A DNA stretch of 5,339 bases from an uncultured Oscillibacter sp. (GCA_946494635.1 CAMMCS010000138.1:1-5339), one strand, 5' to 3'. Positions 1-5,339 are shown, numbered from the stretch's first letter. Notes: generated by a model from the letters alone, not told the origin. A program made the numbers and translations.

Positions 1-2771
1 CAGAGGCCATCGTCCAGACATTGCGGGAGGACGCGGAGCGGCTCCGCAGCGGCGCGGCCCTGGGGGCGGCGGACCGGTATCTGGCTGCCATCTATCCGGA
101 CGTCACCGCCGGGGTCCACTACCTGCCAACCGATGCTGTGGTGTTTTTCAGCGAGAGCGGCCGGGTGGACGAGCGGGTGAAGAACACGGCCCTCCAGCAG
201 AAGCAGGACGTAGAGGCCTTGCTGTCCGCCGGGGTGCTGGCGGGGGACTACGCCAACCTGACCCTCACCGCCGAGGAGCTGTACAGTGCCCTGGAGGAGT
301 TCCCTGTGATCCTGGAGGACTCCCTGCCCACCTCCCGGCACCCCCTGCGGCCCCGGGGCCTCCTGACCATGAACGCCAAGCAGCTCAGCTCCTACGGCGG
401 CAGTCTGGAGACCGCCGTCACGGATCTGGAGCACTACCGGCAGAATGGCAGCGCGGTGCTGGTGCTCTGCGGCGGAGAGACCCGGGCGAAGAACCTCCAC
501 CGGCTGCTGGAGGAGAAGGGCATCCCGGCCGCCCTGGATCTGAACGGCGCCGCCATGCCCGCCGCCGGAGAGGTGCGCCTCTCCCTGGGGGCCCTGTCCG
601 CCGGCAGCGAGTGGCCGGCGCTGAAGCTGGCGGTGCTGACGGAGGGCCAGCTGACCACCTCCGCTGTCCGGAAGCGCCAGCGGGTGAAGAAGGACTCCAA
701 CCGACAGAAGCTCCAGTCCTACACGGACCTGTCGCCGGGGGACCTGGTGGTTCACGAGCACCACGGCGTGGGCCGGTTCGCGGGCATCCAGCGGATGCCG
801 GTGGACGGCGTGGAGAAGGACTATATCAAAATCGACTACGCTGGGGGGGACTGCCTGTACGTCCCTGTCACCCAGCTGGACCTGGTGAGCAAGTATATCG
901 GCGGAGGCGAGGACACGGAGCGCACCCGGCTCAACAAGCTGGGGGGCACCGAGTGGGCCCGGCAGAAAACCAAGGCCAAAAAGGCCGCCAAGGATCTGGC
1001 CAAGGGCCTCATCGCCCTGTACGCCGAGCGGCAGAAGCGTCCGGGCTTCGCCTTCTCCCCCGACTCCCCCTGGCAGCGGGAGTTTGAAGAGTCCTTTGCC
1101 TATGCGGAGACAGAGGATCAGCTCAAGTGTATCGCGGAGATCAAGGCGGACATGGAGAAGCCCCGGCCCATGGACCGGCTGCTGTGCGGCGACGTGGGCT
1201 ACGGCAAGACGGAGGTGGCCCTCCGGGCGGTGATGAAGTGCATCCTGGACGGGAAGCAGGCCGCCATCCTGGTGCCCACCACCGTCCTGGCCCAGCAGCA
1301 CTATGCCACCGCCGTCAGCCGGTTCCGGGACTTCCCGGTGAAGATCGAGGTGCTCTCCCGCTTCACCCCCGCCAAGGAGCAGAAACGGATCCTGGAGGCC
1401 GCCAAAAGCGGCGGCGTGGATCTGCTGATCGGCACCCACAAATTATTGCAGAAGAACATGGCCTTCCACGACCTGGGCCTGCTGGTGATCGACGAGGAGC
1501 AGCGGTTCGGCGTCACCCACAAGGAGCGGCTGAAGGAGATGAGCCGCCAGGTGGACGTGCTGACCCTCTCCGCCACCCCCATTCCCCGGACGCTGAACAT
1601 GGCCCTCTCCGGCCTGCGGGACATGTCCACCCTGGAGGAGCCCCCGGCGGACCGCCAGCCGGTGCAGACCTATGTGCTGGAGCACGACTGGGCCATCATC
1701 GAGGACGCCGTCCGCCGGGAGCTGGGCCGTGGCGGCCAGGTGTACTATCTCCACAACCGGGTGGAGAGCATCGACGCCACCGCCGCCCGGCTCCAGAAGA
1801 TGCTGGGGCCTGAGGTCCGCATCGTCACCGGCCACGGGCAGATGTCCGAGCCGGAGCTGTCCTCCGTCATGCAGGCCATGGTGGACGGGGAGGCGGACAT
1901 CCTGGTGTGCACCACCATCATCGAGACCGGCATCGACATCCCCAACGTCAACACCCTCATCATCGAGGACGCGGACAGGATGGGCCTGGCCCAGCTCCAC
2001 CAGATCCGGGGCCGCATCGGCCGCAGCGCCCGGCGGGCCTACGCCTACCTCACCTACCGCCGGGGCAAGGTGCTGCAGGAGACCGCCGCCAAGCGGCTGT
2101 CCGCCATCCGGGAGTACGTGGAGTTCGGCTCCGGCTTCAAGATCGCCATGCGGGACCTGGAGATCCGGGGCGCCGGCAACCTGCTGGGCCCGGAGCAGTC
2201 CGGGTATCTCATGAGCGTGGGCTACGACCTGTACCTGAAGCTGCTGGAGGAGGCCGTCCTGGAGGAGCGGGGCGAGGAGAAGCGGATCGAGACGGAGTGC
2301 GCCGCCGACCTGACGGTGAACGCCCATATCCCGGACCGGTACGTCCCCTCCGCGGAGCAGCGGATGGACCTGTACCGCCGCATCGCCGCCATCCGCACGG
2401 ACGAGGACGCCTCGGACCTGCTGGACGAGATGCTGGACCGGTACGGCGAGGCGCCGAAATCCGTGCTGGCCCTGCTGGACGTGGCCCTGCTGCGGTCTGC
2501 CGCCGCCAGGGCCGGGGTATCCGACATCTCCCAGAAGGGCAGCGTCCTGCGGCTGCAGCTGGGGATTTTCCGGCCGGAGGCCCTGGTGTCGGTCTGCGGC
2601 CTGAGCAAATACCGTCAGCGGCTGACGCTGGCGGCCGGCGAAGCCCCCGCCCTGTCTTTGAAGCTGAAGCCCGGCGAGGATGTGCTGGAGGCCGCACGGA
2701 CCCTGGTGGAGGATCTGAAGCTGGCCGCCGAGGAGGCCGCCGGATCTGCACCCGCCGGCGAAACGCCGTAA
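1..2771 (+). CDS. mfd: Transcription-repair coupling factor Mfd, 5'-truncated
   Basis: Mfd is a cytoplasmic ATP-driven DNA translocase that removes RNA polymerase stalled at lesions and recruits UvrA for nucleotide excision repair. The reading frame is open from base 3 (EAIVQTLRED...), so the TTG at 21 is an internal Leu and not a start. 922 residues are visible; the family is usually about 1,100-1,200, so roughly 230 N-terminal residues lie upstream. Seen in order: the end of the UvrB-homology region (about 1-230, numbering from base 3); the CarD-like RNA-polymerase-interacting domain (about 241-301, PGDLVVHEHHGVGRF); the RecG-like translocase with Walker A GDVGYGKT (1188-1211), DEEQ box (1491-1502), SATPIPRT (1569-1592), HGQM (1833-1844), TTIIETGID (1911-1937) and QIRGRIGR (2001-2024); and the C-terminal TRCF domain (about 770-866, starting near NAHIPDRYVPS). 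Every ATPase motif is intact, so the protein should be active. It ends at TAA 2769-2771, 114 bases before a co-directional foldase gene, a common Firmicutes arrangement. Arg is mostly CGG. Confidence 0.98.
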   Translation, partial: EAIVQTLREDAERLRSGAALGAADRYLAAIYPDVTAGVHYLPTDAVVFFSESGRVDERVKNTALQQKQDVEALLSAGVLAGDYANLTLTAEELYSALEEFPVILEDSLPTSRHPLRPRGLLTMNAKQLSSYGGSLETAVTDLEHYRQNGSAVLVLCGGETRAKNLHRLLEEKGIPAALDLNGAAMPAAGEVRLSLGALSAGSEWPALKLAVLTEGQLTTSAVRKRQRVKKDSNRQKLQSYTDLSPGDLVVHEHHGVGRFAGIQRMPVDGVEKDYIKIDYAGGDCLYVPVTQLDLVSKYIGGGEDTERTRLNKLGGTEWARQKTKAKKAAKDLAKGLIALYAERQKRPGFAFSPDSPWQREFEESFAYAETEDQLKCIAEIKADMEKPRPMDRLLCGDVGYGKTEVALRAVMKCILDGKQAAILVPTTVLAQQHYATAVSRFRDFPVKIEVLSRFTPAKEQKRILEAAKSGGVDLLIGTHKLLQKNMAFHDLGLLVIDEEQRFGVTHKERLKEMSRQVDVLTLSATPIPRTLNMALSGLRDMSTLEEPPADRQPVQTYVLEHDWAIIEDAVRRELGRGGQVYYLHNRVESIDATAARLQKMLGPEVRIVTGHGQMSEPELSSVMQAMVDGEADILVCTTIIETGIDIPNVNTLIIEDADRMGLAQLHQIRGRIGRSARRAYAYLTYRRGKVLQETAAKRLSAIREYVEFGSGFKIAMRDLEIRGAGNLLGPEQSGYLMSVGYDLYLKLLEEAVLEERGEEKRIETECAADLTVNAHIPDRYVPSAEQRMDLYRRIAAIRTDEDASDLLDEMLDRYGEAPKSVLALLDVALLRSAAARAGVSDISQKGSVLRLQLGIFRPEALVSVCGLSKYRQRLTLAAGEAPALSLKLKPGEDVLEAARTLVEDLKLAAEEAAGSAPAGETP

Positions 2772-2820
2772 GTTTCATCATATCTCTGACGTGACCCGCA
2801 TAGGATGGTGGCGGTGGGAC

Positions 2821-2850
2821 ATCCCCGCCCCGCCCTGTGCGGGGATTTTC
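2821..2850 (+). terminator. Possible weak intrinsic terminator or attenuator after mfd
   Basis: A perfect 8-bp inverted repeat, ATCCCCGC (2821-2828) and GCGGGGAT (2839-2846), with a 10-base loop, is followed directly by a short T run (2846-2849) and then C. The GC-rich stem fits an intrinsic terminator, but the T tract has only four residues, so read-through into the downstream lipoprotein gene is likely. No promoter was found between this hairpin and that gene, which favours partial termination (attenuation) over a full stop. It starts 49 bases after the mfd stop codon. Confidence 0.45.
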
Positions 2851-2873
2851 CGCAAATCTCAGGAAAACGGCAA

Positions 2874-2878
2874 AGGAG
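2874..2878 (+). promoter_or_regulatory. Ribosome binding site deciding the lipoprotein start
   Basis: AGGAG within AAAGGAGAA lies 7 bases before ATG 2886. It selects this ATG over the upstream in-frame candidate at 2805, which has no comparable site and would add 27 hydrophilic residues in front of a signal peptide. An in-frame GTG at 2883 sits directly before the ATG and cannot be fully excluded. Confidence 0.8.
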
Positions 2879-2885
2879 AACCGTG

Positions 2886-3956
2886 ATGAAAGGACGCGCC
2901 GCCCTGTGCCTGGCCCTGTCGGCCAGCCTGCTTATGACCGCCTGCGGCGGGGAGCCCTCCGGGGAGAGCATCTTCCGGGAGGCCGCAGGACTCTCCCCTG
3001 ACGCCGCGGCGCTGACCGTGGATGGGCGGGAGGTGCCCGCCTGGCGCTACCTCTACTGGCTGACCTATGCCTGCGACTATATTGCCGCCTCCTATGGGGA
3101 GGAAGAAATCCGATGGGAGGACACCGTGGACGGCACGGATCTGGAGGCCTACGCCAGAGAGCAGGCGCTGGCCGGAGCCGCCCTGTACGCCACAGTGGAG
3201 AACTGGGCGGAGGACTACGGCTGTGTCCTTACCGACGAGGATTCTGCCGCTATGGACCGGGAATGGGCCGCCCGGGCGGCCCAATACGGCAGCGAGGAGG
3301 CCTATCTGGAAGTTCTGGCCCGGATGGGCCTGACCCGGGCAGAGGCCGAGGCGCTCTCCGCTGACGCCTATCTCTATCAGCATCTCTACGACCTCTTTTC
3401 CACCCCGGAGAGTGACCTGTACCCGGCAGAGCGGGATCTGGAGGCCTTTGCCCGGGAGCAGGGCTATCTGACGGTGGACCACATCTGGATCTCCACCGCG
3501 GCGGCGGATCCAGCGGACGAAGAGGCCGTCAGCGCCTGCAGGGCCCGGGCGGAGGAGGCCTTTTCCAAGCTGAACGGCAGCCCGGATCCCGCCAACGATT
3601 TCGCGGTGCTGGCGGAGACCTACAGCGACGAGACGGACCGGGACCAGCATCCGAAGGGCTACACCTGCCGCCTGGGGGACGGCACACTGCCCGCCGCCTG
3701 TGAGGAGGCTGTCCAGGCCCTGGAGGAGGGACAGTTCAGCGGCGTGGTGGAGGCGGAGGACGGCTTCTACCTGCTGCTGCGCAGGCCGACGGATCTGGAG
3801 GCGGCAGCTCCCGACTACTTCGACGCCCTGCTTCAGGCTGCGGCGGACAGCGCGGACATCTCCCTGACCCAGGCATGCGAAAGCCTGGATGTGAGCCGGT
3901 TCTACGAGAATCTGAGCGCCGCGAGAGAGGCCCTGGCTGCGGAGGAGGAGGGCTGA
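2886..3956 (+). CDS. SurA/PrsA-like foldase lipoprotein with degenerate parvulin domain
   Basis: This is a predicted membrane-anchored extracytoplasmic chaperone of the peptidyl-prolyl isomerase (SurA/PrsA) type, 356 residues. Residues 1-20 form a lipoprotein signal: MKGR, a hydrophobic stretch, then lipobox LMTAC with Cys20 as the lipid-modified residue (Met at -3 is slightly unusual). Residues from about 41 (ALTVDGREVPAWRYLYWL) resemble the start of a SurA N-terminal chaperone domain, followed by a mostly helical, acidic region to about 190. Residues about 195-298 look like a rotamase/parvulin domain: HIWIST at 199, FAVLAETYSDE, then RLGDGTLPAACEEAVQALEEGQFSGVVEAEDGFYLLL by position and order. 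The first active-site His (His199) is present, but the GGDLG segment is poorly kept and the usual final GYHII motif reads GFYLL, so the second His is Tyr. It may act as a holdase with little isomerase activity (inference). Start chosen from the RBS and signal peptide. Its place just after mfd matches the foldase gene found there in many Firmicutes. I assign no prsA symbol because orthology is not certain. Confidence 0.85.
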   Translation: MKGRAALCLALSASLLMTACGGEPSGESIFREAAGLSPDAAALTVDGREVPAWRYLYWLTYACDYIAASYGEEEIRWEDTVDGTDLEAYAREQALAGAALYATVENWAEDYGCVLTDEDSAAMDREWAARAAQYGSEEAYLEVLARMGLTRAEAEALSADAYLYQHLYDLFSTPESDLYPAERDLEAFAREQGYLTVDHIWISTAAADPADEEAVSACRARAEEAFSKLNGSPDPANDFAVLAETYSDETDRDQHPKGYTCRLGDGTLPAACEEAVQALEEGQFSGVVEAEDGFYLLLRRPTDLEAAAPDYFDALLQAAADSADISLTQACESLDVSRFYENLSAAREALAAEEEG

Positions 3957-3969
3957 CCGCCTCCCTTTT
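3947..3969 (+). terminator. Possible weak terminator overlapping the lipoprotein stop
   Basis: GGAGG (3947-3951) can pair with CCTCC (3960-3964), extended by C3953-G3959 with one bulged G, leaving the loop TGACC and then C plus TTTT (3966-3969). The stem is short and includes the TGA stop codon, so translating ribosomes could interfere with it. It is the best terminator candidate between this gene and the thiolase promoter. A second, AT-rich hairpin, AAACAG-GAAT-CTGTTT (3982-3997), follows but is too weak on its own. Confidence 0.35.
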
Positions 3970-3996
3970 GGCAAAATGACGAAACAGGAATCTGTT

Positions 3997-4014
3997 TTGA
4001 TAAAATTTTAACAA
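3997..4014. promoter_or_regulatory. Candidate Rex (redox repressor) operator, upstream site
   Basis: TTGATAAAATTTTAACAA matches the clostridial Rex operator TTGTTAA-N4-TTAACAA with one mismatch (A at the fourth base); the right half-site is exact. Rex is an NADH-sensing repressor known to control fermentation and butyrate genes in Firmicutes. The site lies about 63-80 bases upstream of the predicted thiolase transcription start. The match comes from memory of the consensus, and the AT-rich setting raises the chance of coincidence, but a second site across the promoter supports it. Confidence 0.6.
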
Positions 4015-4017
4015 AAT

Positions 4018-4049
4018 TTTGCAATTCACGGAAATTTGCATTGACGGAA
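4018..4049. repeat. Imperfect tandem direct repeat overlapping the -35 box
   Basis: TTTGCAATTCACGGAA (4018-4033) is followed by TTTGCATTGACGGAA (4035-4049). The copies start 17 bases apart and differ by one deleted base and one substitution. The second copy contains the -35 hexamer TTGACG. It may be a regulator-binding repeat or just a duplication within the promoter; no regulator is recognised. Confidence 0.6.
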
Positions 4050-4069
4050 CCTGCAAAAGCCACTATAAT
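4041..4069 (+). promoter_or_regulatory. Strong housekeeping (sigma-A) promoter for the thiolase unit
   Basis: TTGACG (4041-4046) and a consensus TATAAT (4064-4069) are separated by exactly 17 bases, giving a predicted transcription start near 4076. There is no extended -10 TGn. Upstream lie two AAAATTTT tracts (4002-4009 and 4013-4020), 11 bases apart, which could act as an UP-like or curved element. In an otherwise GC-rich window this is the clearest promoter, and it fits a highly expressed central-metabolism gene 3' of it. Confidence 0.9.
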
Positions 4070-4081
4070 CAAAATTGCAGG
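4050..4081. promoter_or_regulatory. Inverted repeat flanking the -10 box, possible operator
   Basis: CCTGCAA (4050-4056) and TTGCAGG (4075-4081) form a perfect 7-bp dyad with an 18-base centre that contains TATAAT. An overlapping dyad, TTTGCA (4035-4040) and TGCAAA (4052-4057), brackets the -35 box. The shared TGCA core occurs four times (4020, 4037, 4052, 4076). The placement suits a repressor, but no known family is matched. Confidence 0.4.
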
Positions 4082-4149
4082 CAGGAGAATATCCGGTATT
4101 GTCAAAAAATTAGCAATCTTTTAACACCTTCGGATTGCCCGCTCCTGCC
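4080..4149 (+). other. Long-range stem in the thiolase leader RNA
   Basis: GGCAGGAG (4080-4087) and CTCCTGCC (4142-4149) are perfect 8-bp complements near the 5' end of the predicted transcript. Inside, ATCCG (4091-4095) can pair with CGGAT (4131-4135), and an AT-rich hairpin with an AGC loop can form at 4104-4122. Together these would fold the first 75 bases of the leader into one closed domain. I recognise no riboswitch class in it; it could stabilise the mRNA or be a by-product of operator symmetry. Confidence 0.5.
4099..4116. promoter_or_regulatory. Candidate Rex operator, downstream (roadblock) site
   Basis: TTGTCAAAAAATTAGCAA fits TTGTTAA-N4-TTAACAA with two mismatches, one in each half-site. 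It lies at about +23 to +40 from the predicted start point, where a bound repressor could block elongation. Its centre is 102 bases from that of the upstream site, so the two bracket the promoter. A single such site would be weak evidence; the pair is what makes it credible. Confidence 0.5.
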
Positions 4150-4161
4150 GGAAACGTCTGC

Positions 4162-4191
4162 GTCAGCGCCTGGCGTCTGACCGCCAGAGCT
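4162..4191 (+). other. Two mutually exclusive hairpins before the thiolase RBS
   Basis: Hairpin A pairs GTCAGCGC (4162-4169) with GCG-CTGAC (4173-4181, one bulged T), leaving a CTG loop. Hairpin B pairs CTGGCG (4170-4175) with CGCCAG (4182-4187) around TCTGAC and can be extended by AGC (4165-4167) with GCT (4189-4191). They share bases and cannot coexist. Neither has a T tract, so neither is a terminator. They end about 20 bases before the Shine-Dalgarno, which is left open in an A-rich stretch. Confidence 0.4.
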
Positions 4192-4211
4192 GCCAATGAT
4201 ATTAAAAAAAC

Positions 4212-4216
4212 GGAGG
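4212..4216 (+). promoter_or_regulatory. Ribosome binding site deciding the thiolase start
   Basis: GGAGG lies 6 bases before ATG 4223, after an unstructured A-rich run (TTAAAAAAAC). An in-frame ATG at 4196 would add nine basic residues but has no Shine-Dalgarno, so 4223 is preferred; the protein then begins MKELYVVNCCRTAIG, as expected for a thiolase. Confidence 0.9.
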
Positions 4217-4222
4217 AAGATC

Positions 4223-5339
4223 ATGAAAGAGCTCTATGTTGTGAACTGCTGCAGAACCGCCATTGGTTCCTTTGGCGGGAGCCTGAAGAACACCCCCGCC
4301 ACCGAGCTGGGTGCCATCGTCATCAAAGAGGCTCTCAGCCGCGCCGGCGTCAGCCCCGATCAGGTGGATGAGGTCATGTTCGGCTGCATCCTGACCGCCG
4401 CCCAGGGCCAGAACGTGGCCCGTCAGGCCGCGATCAAGGCCGGCATCCCCTACTCTGTCCCCGCCTACACCGTGGGCATGGTCTGCGGCTCCGGCATGAA
4501 GTCCATGATTGAGGCTGCCCGCTCCATCCTGGCCGGCGATGCGGATGTTGTGGTCTGCGGCGGCACAGAGAACATGAGTGCCGCTCCTTTCGCGTCCATG
4601 GATGCCCGCTGGGGCGCCCGCATGGGAGATAAGAAGCTGGTGGACACCATGATCAAGGACGGCCTGTGGGACGCCTACAACAACTATCACATGGGCACCA
4701 CCGCTGAGAACATCGCCGACGTGTGGGGCATCACCCGCCACGAGATGGACGAGTTCGCCGCCTCCTCCCAGCAGAAGGCCTGCGCCGCCCGTGATTCCGG
4801 CCGCTTCGACGATGAGGTGGTCCCCATCATGGTCAAGCAGAAGAAGCAGATGGTGGAGTTCAAGCGGGACGAGTTCCCCCGCGAGGGCGTGACCGCCGAG
4901 AACATCTCCAAGCTGCGCGGCGCCTTCCCCGTGGGCCCCGAGGGTGTGGAGGACGCCATCGAGCACTCCTTCCAGCCCACTCAGATCCACGAGGCCGACA
5001 CCAAGAAGCATGAGCAGCGCGTCACCGCCGCCAACGCCTCCGGCATCAACGACGGCGCCGCCGCCATCATCCTGGCCTCCGGCGAAGCCGTGGAGAAGTA
5101 CGGCCTGAAGCCCATGGCCAAGCTGGTCAGCTGGGGCCAGGGCGGCGTGGATCCCAAGATCATGGGCGTGGGCCCCGTGCCCGCCTCCCGTCAGGCCATG
5201 GAGAAGGCCGGCCTGAAGATCGAGGACATGGACCTGGTGGAGGCCAACGAGGCCTTTGCCGCTCAGTCCATCGCCGTGGCCCGTGAGCTGGGCTTCGACA
5301 TGAGCAAGGTCAACGTGAACGGCGGCGCCATCGCTCTGG
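4223..5339 (+). CDS. thlA: Acetyl-CoA acetyltransferase (thiolase), 3'-truncated
   Basis: This cytoplasmic enzyme condenses two acetyl-CoA to acetoacetyl-CoA, the first step of the clostridial acetyl-CoA route to butyrate. The frame has no stop in the window; 372 residues are visible of a usual 390-400. Thiolase marks: N-terminal VVNCCRTAIGSFGGSL; nucleophile Cys88 in MVCGSGMKSM; CGGTENMS (112-119); YHMGTTAENIA (155-165); ASGINDGAAA (272-281); VEANEAFAAQ (339-348); and the start of the final signature, NVNGGAIAL (364-372). The window ends on the first base of the next codon, so the expected GHP His and second catalytic Cys are not visible. Residue 85, normally Asn/Ser/Thr three before Cys88, is Gly. 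Arg codons are 9 CGC, 4 CGT, 1 CGG and 1 AGA, unlike the CGG-rich upstream genes, which suggests high expression. It has its own promoter and putative Rex sites. The atoB name would fit equally; a degradative thiolase is less likely from length and motifs. Butyrate genes downstream are expected but not seen. Confidence 0.95.
   Translation, partial: MKELYVVNCCRTAIGSFGGSLKNTPATELGAIVIKEALSRAGVSPDQVDEVMFGCILTAAQGQNVARQAAIKAGIPYSVPAYTVGMVCGSGMKSMIEAARSILAGDADVVVCGGTENMSAAPFASMDARWGARMGDKKLVDTMIKDGLWDAYNNYHMGTTAENIADVWGITRHEMDEFAASSQQKACAARDSGRFDDEVVPIMVKQKKQMVEFKRDEFPREGVTAENISKLRGAFPVGPEGVEDAIEHSFQPTQIHEADTKKHEQRVTAANASGINDGAAAIILASGEAVEKYGLKPMAKLVSWGQGGVDPKIMGVGPVPASRQAMEKAGLKIEDMDLVEANEAFAAQSIAVARELGFDMSKVNVNGGAIAL

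Noticed and set aside
21..23. TTG as the start of mfd
   Set aside because: The frame is open to the left window edge and the visible protein lacks the Mfd N-terminal domains, so this codon is internal.
1443..2327. Minus-strand open frame of 294 codons inside mfd
   Set aside because: It lies opposite the conserved Mfd translocase motifs, is rich in Gly, Val, His and Leu with no family resemblance, and has no RBS context; a GC-bias shadow.
2756..2768. Small hairpin CGGCG-AAA-CGCCG at the mfd stop
   Set aside because: It has a five-pair stem, a three-base loop and no T run, so it is not a convincing terminator.
3869..3888. Perfect hairpin CCAGGC-ATGCGAAA-GCCTGG in the lipoprotein gene
   Set aside because: It lies inside coding sequence with no T tract; most likely chance in GC-rich DNA.
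2859..3974. Long minus-strand open frame (371 codons) opposite the lipoprotein gene
   Set aside because: It is almost exactly antisense to a gene with a signal peptide, RBS and recognisable domains; its translation is low-complexity and arises from GC-rich third positions.
4055..4069. CcpA catabolite-response (cre) site near the -10
   Set aside because: TGCAAAAGCC resembles a half-site, but the central CG and the right half do not fit the consensus.
4135..4371. Plus-strand open frame starting in the thiolase leader
   Set aside because: It overlaps the thiolase start in another frame, begins at a TTG without a Shine-Dalgarno, and resembles nothing known.
4202..5011. Minus-strand open frame of 269 codons opposite the thiolase gene
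   Set aside because: It is antisense to highly conserved thiolase motifs, and the predicted product is Gly/His/Leu repetitive; a shadow of the real gene.

Overview
The window reads as chromosomal DNA from a GC-rich, anaerobic, low-GC-lineage-derived Firmicute, most likely an Oscillospiraceae-type gut butyrate producer (relatives of Flavonifractor, Oscillibacter, Dysosmobacter or Lawsonibacter). The reasons are strong G/C-ending codon use, a Firmicutes-style mfd followed by a PrsA/SurA-like foldase lipoprotein, perfect AGGAGG-like ribosome sites, and a clostridial-type acetyl-CoA acetyltransferase. The taxon is an inference; no marker RNA is present. All three genes lie on the + strand.

Region 1 (1-2771) is the 3' four-fifths of mfd, the transcription-repair coupling factor, with its 5' end cut off by the window. 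All helicase motifs and the RNA-polymerase-binding domain are intact. Region 2 (2772-2885) is a 114-base gap that holds a GC-rich hairpin followed by four T residues, then a good Shine-Dalgarno. Region 3 (2886-3956) encodes a 356-residue lipoprotein with a SurA-like N-terminal part and a degenerate parvulin domain. The mfd-foldase order is common in Firmicutes, so the two are probably co-transcribed at least in part.

Region 4 (3957-4222) is a 266-base AT-rich intergenic stretch, and it is the most informative part of the window. It contains a near-perfect housekeeping promoter (TTGACG, 17-base spacer, TATAAT). Two 18-base sites match the redox repressor Rex operator as known in clostridia (TTGTTAA-N4-TTAACAA), one upstream with a single mismatch and one downstream of the start point with two mismatches. 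There are also TGCA-centred repeats around the -35 and -10 boxes and a roughly 146-base structured leader. Region 5 (4223-5339) is an acetyl-CoA acetyltransferase (thiolase) that runs off the right edge about 20-25 codons before its expected end. It was recognised by direct translation; it has no stop codon inside the window.

Taken together, the left part is housekeeping (DNA repair and envelope protein folding). The right part starts a new, strongly expressed metabolic transcription unit, whose predicted control by the NADH/NAD+ ratio fits the role of thiolase in feeding the NADH-consuming butyrate pathway. I saw no mobile element, CRISPR array, tRNA or rRNA, and no evidence for an undescribed system; the redox-operator arrangement is the best lead.
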